Shown: positions 54,092 to 62,761 of the stretch, one piece after another | How positions within the stretch are numbered: the stretch's first letter is position 1 | Layout: every line of letters starts with the position of its first letter | Source of the DNA: Rheinheimera mangrovi | GTDB taxonomy: Bacteria > Pseudomonadota > Gammaproteobacteria > Enterobacterales > Alteromonadaceae | Direction: 5' to 3' | Length of the DNA stretch: 64,000 nucleotides | NCBI RefSeq assembly: GCF_003990335.1 | Contig: NZ_CP034683.1 | Location: 4,447,501-4,511,500 of the forward strand | The notes under the pieces: generated by a model | The model's database searches: none | What the model was told of the DNA's origin: nothing | What the model saw: only the letters and a program-made list of their open reading frames with translations | Translations under genes and position numbers: made by a program

Positions 54092-54544
54092 ATGTCAGAA
54101 CGTATCAGTCGTACAGCTGTTTATAAAGGTCAGCCAGCCATAGTGCAGCATCTGGTGGGGCTTGCCAAAGCGGCAGAGGATTCTGGTTTGGATAAAAGGC
54201 TGATCCACTTAATGAAAATCCGTGCATCCCAGCTCAATGGCTGTGCCTTTTGCCAGCATATGCATGCCAATGAAGCGAGAAAAGATGGTGAACAACAGCA
54301 CAGACTGGATGTTTTACCCTCCTGGCAGGAAGTGAAATCCGCTTTTACCGCCCGTGAGCAGGCGGCTTTAATCTGGACTGAAGCTTTAACTTTAGTGGCA
54401 GGTAAAGGCTTGTCTGATCAGGATTACGCTACTGTTGCAGCAGAATACTCAGAGCAGGAAATTTTGAACCTGACGGCGCTGATCGTCACCATCAACAGCT
54501 GGAACCGTATCGCAGTGGCCTTTCATTTTCAGCCTGAGTTTTAA
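54092..54544 (+). CDS. AhpD-like carboxymuconolactone decarboxylase-family protein
   Basis: Alkylhydroperoxidase-like protein of 150 aa. The redox motif is CAFC with Cys51 and Cys54 and a following His58 in LNGCAFCQHMHANEAR, as in AhpD-type peroxidases. EQAALIWTEALTL and LTALIVTINSWNRIAVAF are family helices. Start at 54092, after GGAGG; an in-frame GTG two codons earlier is less likely. Follows the AraC gene by 40 bp. Confidence 0.9.
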   Translation: MSERISRTAVYKGQPAIVQHLVGLAKAAEDSGLDKRLIHLMKIRASQLNGCAFCQHMHANEARKDGEQQHRLDVLPSWQEVKSAFTAREQAALIWTEALTLVAGKGLSDQDYATVAAEYSEQEILNLTALIVTINSWNRIAVAFHFQPEF

Positions 54545-54601
54545 GTTTTCGTTAGATAGACGGGCGGGGATTAACCTTTCTGGTTTTGTGTTCATCGAAT
54601 A

Positions 54602-54677
54602 GGCGGGCGGGCACAAGGCCCGCCCCTACGTCTTTTCCATCAAAATTATCGTAGGGTTGACCTTTATGGTCGCCCGC
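54602..54677. repeat. REP-like palindrome pair (inverted)
   Basis: GGGCGGGC-ACAAG-GCCCGCCC with CCTAC tail (54605-54629) and, in the opposite orientation, GTAGGGTTGACC-TTTAT-GGTCGCCC (54651-54675). A third remnant (GACGGGCGGGGATTAACC) lies at 54559-54576. Between convergent genes. Confidence 0.75.
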
Positions 54678-54682
54678 ACAAA

Positions 54683-55237
54683 TTACACAGCAGGATTTCC
54701 GACATCCACCACACGACGCTGCATTTGCACTAGCGTGATCAGATAACACACCACAGTCACTAAGGCCGCTGCGGCTATTGAATTCAGTGGTAGCCAGAAA
54801 AACGCAGCAAAAAGGCCAAAAGCACGCATCAGTAAATGCTGCAAACCTAAACTGTGTTGAATAATCCAGCCGTATAAAGGCCAGTGAATGGCGGCTGCTA
54901 AAGCCAGACTATAAGGTACCAATTTAGGTTGCGTGAATAACAACAGAATATGCACAACCCAAAGTGAGTTGGCCATAATAACGCCAATCAGCATTAACTT
55001 GCCCAAGGCATGGCCTTTCATAAAAAAGTCTTCGTTACGCAATTTCGCGAACAACAAAGCTAGTGGAAAAATACAGCCTGAACCAAACAACATCACCATT
55101 AAAGCAGTGTTATAAGGTAAAACAAAACTCAACCCCAGCACCACAGACCAAAACACTGTGCCTGCCAGTGGCATAGACATAGATCGGTTTGTTCTTTGTT
55201 CAAAACTTTGCCGCAATTGACTTAAAGTTAACTCCAT
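54683..55237 (-). CDS. Hypothetical inner-membrane protein
   Basis: A 184-aa protein with about six membrane helices (AGTVFWSVVLGLSFVLPYN, ALMVMLFGSGCIFPLALLFA, KLMLIGVIMANSLWVVHILLLF, ALAAAIHWPLYGWIIQHSL, LMRAFGLFAAFFWLPLNSIA, ALVTVVCYLITLVQM). Similar to DUF7010-type membrane proteins but I am not certain. ATG at 55237, after ATGGAGTGTGTG, is preferred over the in-frame ATG four codons earlier. Function unknown. Confidence 0.65.
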   Translation of the reverse strand: MELTLSQLRQSFEQRTNRSMSMPLAGTVFWSVVLGLSFVLPYNTALMVMLFGSGCIFPLALLFAKLRNEDFFMKGHALGKLMLIGVIMANSLWVVHILLLFTQPKLVPYSLALAAAIHWPLYGWIIQHSLGLQHLLMRAFGLFAAFFWLPLNSIAAAALVTVVCYLITLVQMQRRVVDVGNPAV

Positions 55238-55326
55238 CACACACTCCATTGTTTAAAATTATGTAAACAAATTAATGTGCAACTATCCCGCTGTCAAATT
55301 TTAAATTGTTGATTTAAAAGGAACAA

Positions 55327-55695
55327 TCATATTTCTGGGCGGCGCCATAACCAAATAGCAACACAACAAAGAAAAGCAGGTAAAACAAGTTTGAGCCAGA
55401 AGGGTGCAGTGGAAAACAGCAACATCAAAACCGACAAGGACATCATCACAGTCGCCAGATATTTGGCTTTACGTGGTACAGCGCCATATTCACGCCAACG
55501 CTTGATGGGTGGACCAAAGCTGGGATGTGCTAATAACCAAAGTTCTAAACGTGGCCATCCTTTGCCTGCTGACCAGACAGAGACCAGTAAAAAAGGCACT
55601 GTAGGTAAACCGGGCAACACCACACCTATTAAACCCAGCAGCAAACTAATACAGGCCAATAAACGCCAGAAAGAAACTGTCAGCAGCTTTAACAT
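55327..55695 (-). CDS. YbaN-like DUF454 membrane protein
   Basis: A 122-aa inner-membrane protein of the DUF454 family. The family core is LLGLIGVVLPGLPTVPFLLVSVWSAGKGWPRLELWLLAHPSFGPPIKRWREYGAVPRKAKYLA, followed by two hydrophobic segments. Function unknown. It lies 27 nt after the isochorismatase gene in the same direction. Confidence 0.9.
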   Translation of the reverse strand: MLKLLTVSFWRLLACISLLLGLIGVVLPGLPTVPFLLVSVWSAGKGWPRLELWLLAHPSFGPPIKRWREYGAVPRKAKYLATVMMSLSVLMLLFSTAPFWLKLVLPAFLCCVAIWLWRRPEI

Positions 55696-55722
55696 AACAA
55701 CTTTACCGCTTTCTCTTCCTAT

Positions 55723-56268
55723 TTATCGGATCCAGCCTTTACTGATAGTACGGAAGCTCTCTGTACCGGCTTTATCCAGCCACTCAAAAGCCAGCATTTC
55801 TTTACTGATAATTTGCGCGCCAGCCTGTTGTAAACGTAACAAAGCTAACTGACGGTTTTGTTCAGTGCGGGAGCCGACAGCTTCTTCAACAATAAACACC
55901 TGATAACCAGCAGTTAAGGCATCCATAGCAGTTTGCAGCACGCAGACATGAGTTTCAGTGCCAATAATCACCAGCTGGTTTTTACCGCTTAACTTTAAAC
56001 GTTCGGCAATCAGAGGTTCGCGCAAAGCGCTGAAATGAATTTTTTCCATTACATGCTCTGCAGGCACTAACTCGGCCAAAGCAGGTAAAGTGACACCTAA
56101 ACCTTGTGGATACTGTTCGGTGGCAAGCACAGGCACCCCAAGCTGCACAGCAATTTGTAATACCCAGGCTGCGGCTTGTTCAACCTCTTTGCCTTGATCG
56201 ATCACCGGAGCCAGTTTTTCCTGCATATCAATCAGTAATACCAGGCTGTCCATCTGCTTGACTAACAT
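55723..56268 (-). CDS. Isochorismatase-family hydrolase (YcaC-like)
   Basis: Cysteine hydrolase of 181 aa. Catalytic triad by family: Asp14 in LLIDMQEKL, a lysine in EHVMEKIHFSA and Cys109 in GTETHVCVLQTA. Substrate unknown (amide or ether hydrolysis typical). I start at 56268 (MLVKQMD) after GGAGAGAAC; the open frame continues 35 codons into the kinase gene. It follows the RIO kinase by 13 nt, so the two form an operon. Confidence 0.88.
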   Translation of the reverse strand: MLVKQMDSLVLLIDMQEKLAPVIDQGKEVEQAAAWVLQIAVQLGVPVLATEQYPQGLGVTLPALAELVPAEHVMEKIHFSALREPLIAERLKLSGKNQLVIIGTETHVCVLQTAMDALTAGYQVFIVEEAVGSRTEQNRQLALLRLQQAGAQIISKEMLAFEWLDKAGTESFRTISKGWIR

Positions 56269-56281
56269 GATGTTCTCTCCG

Positions 56282-57139
56282 TTAATCCGGTTCATTGGCG
56301 GCCTGTTGCCGTTCTTTACGCTCCTGCATTTCAGCAAAAGCGGCATTGATTTCATCCAGTACAGCGCCGACATCAGCGGCCTGTTCTGCTTCAGCGAATT
56401 CGCCTGTCAGTTCTGTATTTGGATTTAAATTACCAGCTTCAAATAAGGCCCAGATTTCTTTGGCATATTTAGTGGCGGCAAGTTCAGGTGCAAACTGAGC
56501 GTAATACTGAGTGATATTATTGACATCCCGTTCCAGCATCCACTGTGCATTGTTATTGGCAGCAGCGTCTACCGCTTGCGGTAAGTCGATAATGACAGGG
56601 CCTTGTGGGTCCTGCAGTACATTAAATTCGGATAAGTCGCCGTGCACTAACCCCACAGACAACATCCGCAAAATATCCTGCATCATGGTTTTGTGGTCAC
56701 GTCGGGCTTGTTCTGCCGTCAGTTGAATATCATTTAAACGAGGGGCCACATCACCTTCTTCGTCTAAAATCAGTTCCATCAGCAAAATGCCGTCAAAACA
56801 GCCATAAGGCACAGGCACCCGCACACCAGCGTCGGCCAGTTTGTATAAAGCGTCCACTTCAGCGTTTTGCCAGCTTTCTTCTGCTTGCTCACGACCAAAA
56901 CTCGAGCCTTTTTCCATAGCCCGGGCACGCCTGGAGCTGCGTACTTTACGACCTTCCTGATACTGCACTGCTTTTTTAAAGCTGCGCTGACTGGCGTCTT
57001 TATACACTTTGGCGCAGCGAATATCGTCCCCGCAACGTACCACGTATACGGAGGCTTCTTTGCCACTCATCAGTGGCCTGAGTACTTCATCCACCAGACC
57101 TTCGTCGATCAGGGGTTGAATGCGTTTTGGAGTTTTCAT
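56282..57139 (-). CDS. RIO-family atypical serine kinase
   Basis: Predicted cytoplasmic Ser/Thr kinase of the RIO1-like fold, 285 aa, similar to PA4780 of Pseudomonas. Motifs: SGKEASVYVVRCGDD as the flexible nucleotide loop with Lys44 in RCAKVYKD, GCFDGILLMELI as hinge, catalytic Asp168 and Asn173 in HGDLSEFNVL, and metal Asp185 in VIIDLPQAVD. The C-terminal 60 residues are acidic and helical. RIO kinases are universal in archaea and eukaryotes but patchy in bacteria. First gene of a unit with the isochorismatase hydrolase, perhaps with YbaN. Confidence 0.92.
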   Translation of the reverse strand: MKTPKRIQPLIDEGLVDEVLRPLMSGKEASVYVVRCGDDIRCAKVYKDASQRSFKKAVQYQEGRKVRSSRRARAMEKGSSFGREQAEESWQNAEVDALYKLADAGVRVPVPYGCFDGILLMELILDEEGDVAPRLNDIQLTAEQARRDHKTMMQDILRMLSVGLVHGDLSEFNVLQDPQGPVIIDLPQAVDAAANNNAQWMLERDVNNITQYYAQFAPELAATKYAKEIWALFEAGNLNPNTELTGEFAEAEQAADVGAVLDEINAAFAEMQERKERQQAANEPD

Positions 57140-57246
57140 TGCGCACTTATACCTTGTTTAACGCAGGCGTAAAAGAGTAAATCAGGATTTTTATCAAGAC
57201 AAAGAAACAGCCGCTAATGAAGGCGGCTTTTCAGAGACAAAAGGTT

Positions 57247-57843
57247 TTAATATTTTATACTGCAACCATAAGGCTTAGTCACTGCAGGATTGGCCGGGTT
57301 GCCTGCTAACACAGCGGTTAAAGCGTCAGAAAAATAAGGCGTTGCTTTGGCGATATCATCCACCTTGGCAGACGCAATGCTGTCGATACCGCCCATATAT
57401 TGCAATACCCCTTTTTTATCAATCACATACATATGAGGTGTAGTTTTAGCATCGTAAGCTTTGCCTGTAACACCTGTTTCATCAAACAGCACAGCATCCG
57501 GCATTGCATTGCGGCTTATGGTCAGCTCATCGGCTTTAGCGCCAGTGACATGACCCTGCTTGCCTGGAGCTGAGGAAATCACCGTCAGCCAGACCACATC
57601 GTCGGTGCCAAATTGTTTTTGTAAACTTTGCATATTGCCGCTGTAATGCTTCACGACAAAAGGACAATCGTGATTGGTCCATTCCAGCACCACAGTTTTA
57701 CCAGCGAAATCAGCCAAGGAATGGCTTTTGCCTTTGCTGTCTGTCAGATTAAAGGCTGGCGCAGCCTGACCGACCTGGGGCGCGGCAAACAAAGAGCTGG
57801 CAAAAAATAATGCAGATAAACTTAAAGCAAGCTTGAGTTTCAT
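57247..57843 (-). CDS. Exported redoxin (thioredoxin-fold, single active Cys)
   Basis: Periplasmic AhpC/TSA-type redoxin of 198 aa; signal about 1-21. The fold shows VGQAAPAFNLTDSKGKSHSLADFAGKTVVLEWTNHDCPFVVKHY with Cys60 where CxxC would be, VVWLTVISS and TTPHMYVIDKKGVL. A second Cys lies in the C-terminal YGCSIKY. The DCPFV form suggests a resolving partner, possibly the DsbD-like protein encoded 16 nt upstream in the same direction. Confidence 0.9.
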   Translation of the reverse strand: MKLKLALSLSALFFASSLFAAPQVGQAAPAFNLTDSKGKSHSLADFAGKTVVLEWTNHDCPFVVKHYSGNMQSLQKQFGTDDVVWLTVISSAPGKQGHVTGAKADELTISRNAMPDAVLFDETGVTGKAYDAKTTPHMYVIDKKGVLQYMGGIDSIASAKVDDIAKATPYFSDALTAVLAGNPANPAVTKPYGCSIKY

Positions 57844-57859
57844 GGTTGAACTCCTGTGG

Positions 57860-59938
57860 CTATTGACTGGTAATTAAAGGTTGTTTACTGCTCAATTGCT
57901 CCAACGCCTGACGTAATGAATCCGGCGTTAAAATTTGGGGTAACACTTCAGGCGGCTGGCCTGGCCAATACAACACATACAAAGGCACACCATCGCGCTG
58001 AAACTGACGCAAATAGGCACTGATAGCCGGATCTTTATTAGTCCAGTCGCCTTTGAGGTATCGCAGGTTATATAACGCCATAGCGGCTTTGCTGCTGTCT
58101 GTGTCCAAGGCCACACGCTCGTTGACTAAACAGGTGATACACCAGTCTGCCGTCATATTCACTAATACAGGCTGACCATCCTGCACCAATTGCTTTAAAC
58201 GTTGCTCTGACCAGACTTCAGCATGGTCTGTTTGTGCAACCTGTTGCGCTGCAGGCTGCGGATACCATAACAAAGCGATAGCACCCAGCAGCAGCACCAC
58301 TGCGATCAGGCCACTGATTTTACCGGCCTGTTGTAGTTGCTGTTGCCCCCATAACCAACAGGCAGCACCAACCAATACCAGCCCCACCAAAGCCAGAGCT
58401 AAGGCATCTAAACCTTGCTGGCGGCCATAAACCCACAATAACCAAACCGCACTTAAATACAGAGGATAAGCCAGCCACTGCTTCAGCTTTTCCATCCAAA
58501 GCCCGGGTTTAGGTAATAAAGCCGCCAAGCCTGGCCACCAGGCCAATAACAGGAAAGGTAACGCCATACCCAGACCTAACGCAGCAAAAATAGCCAAAGC
58601 AGCTAATGCAGGCTGAGTAGCGGCATAACCTAAAGCTGTGCCCATAAATGGCGCTGTGCAAGGGCTGGCGACCACTACAGCCAATACACCTGTGAAAAAT
58701 GAGCCTTTATGGCCTTGCTTTTGTGTCAGCTGTTGGCCTGAATTCATCCAGCCTAAACCCAGCTGTACCACACCGGATAAACTTAAACCCAAAACAAACA
58801 GCAGATAAGCCAATGCACCAACTACAAATGGATTCTGCAACTGGAATCCCCAGCCAGCAGCCTGACCTGCGGCTCTGAGCAGCAGCAATACAGCAGCTAA
58901 TGCAACAAAACTAAGTAGCACGCCGGCGCTGTACCATAAAGCTTCAGTTTTGGTTTGTTGTGCTGAATTCTGGCCATTGACCAGACTAAGAGCTTTTAAA
59001 GATAACACTGGAAATACACAAGGCATCAGGTTCAGGATCAAACCACCTGCAGCGGCCAGCACCAGCATTCCCAACCAATCCAACAGGCTGAAACTGGCAA
59101 GAGTGGCTGGTGAAACTTGTGGTGCACTTTCATGTTGCAGTTGCAGCAACACAGGGCCAGCGGCCGTATTCAGCACTAAATCAAACTGGGGCAGAGCCTG
59201 GCTAAAGTAGGTGTTTTGCTGCTGACGTAATAATAACTCGCCATCCACCCAGTCAATTTGCTGAGGGGCCGCGTGATCGACCAGCTCTGGGGCTGAGACA
59301 AAAAAGGCCGATACTTTTAAATCTTCCGGCATTTGAATAGCTGCAGAAAACTTCTGGTTTTGTACATCATAGCGGCCCTGTAACTGCGTGACTTTGGGCT
59401 GATGCTGGCTGGCTTGTTCAAAGAGTTTTTTATAATCACGCGCTTCAATAGCGGCTTGAGTTACGGGCAAGTTCAGCTCAAAACTGGCGTCAGCCGGAAT
59501 ACAGATCTCTTTGCAGACCAGCCAGTCCACCTTTGCCTTAATTTGGAGTTGGGAGCCGCTGAAATCGGCCGGGATAGTGAGTTCCGACACTAAAATAGTC
59601 GGGCCTTCAAAACCGTAATTCACCAGGGGAGGCACCGAAATAGCCAGTGGAGCAGGCCACTGAATAGCACCAGCTTCAACGCCATCCGGCAAAGTCCATT
59701 CAATGCTGGTGGCTAAGCCTGAGTCACCCGGGTTTTGCCAGTAGGTATGCCAATATTCATCCGGAATAAAATGCAGCGCCAGTTTAAAGCTCTGCCCGGG
59801 CCGCACGTCCTGATGATCGCTGACCAGCTCTGCTTTTAAATGACTGGCATTAACCCAGCCACTGGTTTCAGCCTGAACAGAAACTGTAGTGAGCAGCACT
59901 AAAACGGCAAAGAAAAAGAGGCGTAAAAACAAAGTCAT
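57860..59938 (-). CDS. DsbD/ScsB-type thiol:disulfide interchange protein
   Basis: Moves reducing electrons from cytoplasmic thioredoxin across the inner membrane, 692 aa. Signal about 1-24, then an N-terminal beta domain (disulfide-corrector, with a Cys pair in KVDWLVCKEICIPADASF), eight membrane helices (LNLMPCVFPVLSLKAL and VVASPCTAPFMGTALGYAA hold the two buried cysteines) and a C-terminal thioredoxin domain with Cys600-Ile-Thr-Cys603 (NMTADWCITCLVNE). Longer than E. coli DsbD, closer to ScsB-type. Start at 59938 gives the signal peptide. Followed after 16 nt by a redoxin that may be its periplasmic target. Confidence 0.93.
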   Translation of the reverse strand: MTLFLRLFFFAVLVLLTTVSVQAETSGWVNASHLKAELVSDHQDVRPGQSFKLALHFIPDEYWHTYWQNPGDSGLATSIEWTLPDGVEAGAIQWPAPLAISVPPLVNYGFEGPTILVSELTIPADFSGSQLQIKAKVDWLVCKEICIPADASFELNLPVTQAAIEARDYKKLFEQASQHQPKVTQLQGRYDVQNQKFSAAIQMPEDLKVSAFFVSAPELVDHAAPQQIDWVDGELLLRQQQNTYFSQALPQFDLVLNTAAGPVLLQLQHESAPQVSPATLASFSLLDWLGMLVLAAAGGLILNLMPCVFPVLSLKALSLVNGQNSAQQTKTEALWYSAGVLLSFVALAAVLLLLRAAGQAAGWGFQLQNPFVVGALAYLLFVLGLSLSGVVQLGLGWMNSGQQLTQKQGHKGSFFTGVLAVVVASPCTAPFMGTALGYAATQPALAALAIFAALGLGMALPFLLLAWWPGLAALLPKPGLWMEKLKQWLAYPLYLSAVWLLWVYGRQQGLDALALALVGLVLVGAACWLWGQQQLQQAGKISGLIAVVLLLGAIALLWYPQPAAQQVAQTDHAEVWSEQRLKQLVQDGQPVLVNMTADWCITCLVNERVALDTDSSKAAMALYNLRYLKGDWTNKDPAISAYLRQFQRDGVPLYVLYWPGQPPEVLPQILTPDSLRQALEQLSSKQPLITSQ

Positions 59939-60055
59939 CAGATAATTTCTGTACCTGCATACCAAGATGTTTTTAGTGTACGGCAATAACAGAACAGGGA
60001 TCAGCCATCAAACGCAGCTGGCTGGGTTTCTGCCTCAGCCACTGCAGGACGAGGT

Positions 60056-60133
60056 GTAGGGGCGGGTCTTGCACCCGCCCGTCTGTTGATGTCGTGGAGC
60101 CCTTTGGTGGGCTGGGACAAGCCGCGGCCCCTT
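60056..60133. repeat. REP-like palindrome pair (inverted)
   Basis: GTAGGGGCGGGT-CTTGC-ACCCGCCC (60056-60080) and degenerate GGGCTGGGACAAGCCGCGGCCCC (60110-60131, opposite orientation) between DsbD and the aminopeptidase. Confidence 0.75.
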
Positions 60134-60168
60134 CAAAATTCCAAACAAATAATTATTGGAGATAGACC

Positions 60169-61686
60169 TTAAGGTTGCTTTAACGCCCACTCTGTCAGCA
60201 AACGCACACCATAACCCGTTGCACCTTTGGTATTAACCTCTTTATCTGTTCTGCTTAACGCATTACCTGCGATATCCAAATGAGCCCATGGCGTATCACC
60301 GGCAAATTGTTTTAAAAACCAGGCCGCGGTTGAAGCTCCAGTGCTGCTGCCGGTATTTTTCAGATCGGCAATGTCGCTTTTAATTTCATCGCCAAATTGT
60401 GGGCCTAAAGGTAAACGCCACAGCGGTTCATTTACTTTTTCGCCCGCTAAGGTTAATTGATCCACCAGTGACTGCTGCTGGGAGAACAAACCCGCATAGT
60501 AAGTTCCCACAGCACCTACTTTGGCCCCTGTTAAAGTCGCAATATCGACCATAGCACGCGGCTGGAATTCTTTATTGGCATACCAAAGCGCATCGGCCAG
60601 CACTAAGCGGCCTTCGGCATCAGTGTTAGTGACCTGAATAGTTAAACCAGCGGCTGATTTGAGTACATCGCCGGGCAACATGGCTTTGTCGGATACCATA
60701 TTCTCCGCCATAGCCATCACAGCAACCACGTTCACCGGGGCTTTTTGCAATGCTAATGCTTTAATAGTCCCCAATGCCGCTGCTGCACCGGCCATATCGC
60801 TGGTCATACGGACTATCGAGTCAGAATCTGTTTTCAGGTTATAACCGCCCGTATCAAAAGTGATGCCCTTACCAACAATAGCCAGTGGCTTTTGATCGCT
60901 GCCCTGCCAGTGTGCTACCACTAAACGTGGAGGTCTGTTGCTGCCTTTGCCTACAGCTAAAAGAGCGCCCATTCCGAGTTTTTCCATCGCAGGCACATCC
61001 AGCACCCGCACTTTCACCCCTAGCTTCTCCAAAGCTTTCGCTTCGGCCGCAAAGGTTTCGGGCGTTAATGCAGCTGCAGGCTCATTGACCATATCCCGGG
61101 CTAAAAATACTCCTTCGGTTACGGCCTGTAACTTACTGAACTGGCGCTCTGCCGCTTGTTCATCCGTCACCAGAATTTCCAGCTTTTTAGCTTCGTCTGC
61201 TTTGTTCTTACTGAAATAGCGGTCAAAGCTGTAGGAGCGCAATTCAATACCATGCGCCAGTTGGGCAGCAAATTCGGCGTTGCTAAGCACAGATTGAAGC
61301 GCTGCGGTGTCTATCGTAAAAGTACGGGCTTTGTCTTTTTTTACCCATGCAGCAATATCTGCCCCCAGGTTGTTACTGATGGCAGCGGTCAGCTCTTTAG
61401 GTTCACCTGTTCCCAGCAGAACCACTCTGTTATAACCGGCGACTTCAGCCAAAATATCCAGTTGTGCCGCTTTTTTAGCTGCAAAGCCTGCCGTTTTAAT
61501 CGCATGCTGTACCACCTTGTGCTGCAGTATCGTGGAAGAAGACTGCGTCAGCTGCTCCGGGCTGACCAACAGCACCAGTGTGTTCGCATCGAGTTCTGCT
61601 TTCTGATTCATTTCGATAACAGGGACTGCAGCAACAGCACTGTACGACAAAAGCAAAGTGGCAATACTGGTCATCATTGTTTTCAT
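60169..61686 (-). CDS. Exported M17 leucyl aminopeptidase
   Basis: Zinc aminopeptidase of the leucyl family, 505 aa, unusual in carrying a Sec signal (MKTMMTSIATLLLSYSAVAA|VP). The N-terminal macro-like domain runs to about 170; the catalytic domain has GKGITFDTGGYNLKTDSDSIVRMTSDMAGAAAA with the first metal ligands and the signature NTDAEGRLVLADALWYA. DIATLTGAKVGAVG is the active-site loop. M17 enzymes are normally cytoplasmic, so this one probably degrades peptides in the periplasm. The start ATG at 61686 follows AAGGAAAGGCCCT. Confidence 0.93.
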   Translation of the reverse strand: MKTMMTSIATLLLSYSAVAAVPVIEMNQKAELDANTLVLLVSPEQLTQSSSTILQHKVVQHAIKTAGFAAKKAAQLDILAEVAGYNRVVLLGTGEPKELTAAISNNLGADIAAWVKKDKARTFTIDTAALQSVLSNAEFAAQLAHGIELRSYSFDRYFSKNKADEAKKLEILVTDEQAAERQFSKLQAVTEGVFLARDMVNEPAAALTPETFAAEAKALEKLGVKVRVLDVPAMEKLGMGALLAVGKGSNRPPRLVVAHWQGSDQKPLAIVGKGITFDTGGYNLKTDSDSIVRMTSDMAGAAAALGTIKALALQKAPVNVVAVMAMAENMVSDKAMLPGDVLKSAAGLTIQVTNTDAEGRLVLADALWYANKEFQPRAMVDIATLTGAKVGAVGTYYAGLFSQQQSLVDQLTLAGEKVNEPLWRLPLGPQFGDEIKSDIADLKNTGSSTGASTAAWFLKQFAGDTPWAHLDIAGNALSRTDKEVNTKGATGYGVRLLTEWALKQP

Positions 61687-61907
61687 AGGGCCTTTCCTTT
61701 TTTATTGTAGTTCTACCGAGAGTGACGAAAGCACAAAAGAACAACAAGCCAAATCTGGTTAAATTGAATAATTTAAGCGACCAACTTAGTTCAGCGTTAT
61801 GCCTGCAGATGTATTTTATTTCTCAACTGAATTGAGCTGAACCCACAGCAGTGATACAAACTAACCTTGGATATCTCCCCCTGCCCACATCAAGGACTTT
61901 TTATTAG

Positions 61908-62759
61908 ATGGCATTGCAACTTAACTCTTTCGATCAATGGCTTATGTCAGTTACAACACCAAAAAACAGTTCGACTGTACATAGGTTTTGCTGGGAGTTC
62001 TTATTTTTTGGTATCAAACAGGCACGGGCCTGCCTATTTGTTGGCTTGTTTTTTCTGTCTGTTTTGCTGGTCCCACGTGAAGGGATAGCGGGTGTCAGTC
62101 GTTACGACGTACTGTTGGTGCTGGCCTTGTTGATCCAAATCTGGATGGTCTGGGCCAAACTGGAAACATGGGATGAAGCCAAAGCCATCAGCTTGTTTCA
62201 TGTTGTTGGTTTTGCGTTGGAAGTCTTTAAGACTTCCGGCACCATTCAGTCCTGGAGCTACCCTGATCCTGCCTTAAGCAAAGTTTTCGGAGTACCACTT
62301 TTTGCCGGCTTTATGTATGCGGCAGTTGGCAGTTACATTATTCAGATCTGGCGTTTAATGGAGTTGCGGGTACGACACCATCCACCTTATTGGATGGCGG
62401 TGCTGATTGCTTCACTGATTTATCTGAATTTTTTCAGCCACCACTATATTGGTGACTACCGCTGGTATCTGGCCGCTATAACCTTAGGTTTGTATGCCAG
62501 AACCATAGTCTATTACCACCCTTTGGATAAAGAACGGCAAATGCCGCTGTTGCTGGGCTTTGTTTTAGTCGGATTTTTTATCTGGCTGGCAGAAAACATT
62601 AGTACTTTTATGGGCTTGTGGAGTTACCCTAATCAGTTGGGAGCCTGGTCTGTGGTGCATGTTGGCAAATGGAGCTCCTGGTCATTGCTGGTGATTATGA
62701 CCTTTACCATAGTGGCGCAGCTTAAGTACGTCAAAGAGCGAATTCATGTGCCTGAGTAA
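61908..62759 (+). CDS. DUF817 family membrane protein
   Basis: A 283-aa inner-membrane protein with about seven to eight helices. The family is recognised by RFCWEFLFFGIKQARACLFVGLFF, WDEAKAISLFHVVGFALEVFKTSGTIQSWSYPD, FAGFMYAAVGSYIIQIWRLMELRVRHHPP and NISTFMGLWSYPNQLGAWSVVHVGKWSSW; His and Trp in these segments are conserved. Function unknown. Convergent with the LysR gene, stops 2 nt apart. Start at 61908; no strong ribosome site precedes it. Confidence 0.88.
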   Translation: MALQLNSFDQWLMSVTTPKNSSTVHRFCWEFLFFGIKQARACLFVGLFFLSVLLVPREGIAGVSRYDVLLVLALLIQIWMVWAKLETWDEAKAISLFHVVGFALEVFKTSGTIQSWSYPDPALSKVFGVPLFAGFMYAAVGSYIIQIWRLMELRVRHHPPYWMAVLIASLIYLNFFSHHYIGDYRWYLAAITLGLYARTIVYYHPLDKERQMPLLLGFVLVGFFIWLAENISTFMGLWSYPNQLGAWSVVHVGKWSSWSLLVIMTFTIVAQLKYVKERIHVPE

Positions 62760-62761
62760 AG

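Noticed and set aside
61867..62088. 73-codon frame overlapping the DUF817 start
   Set aside because: It is out of frame with the DUF817 gene, whose product is clearly of the family.
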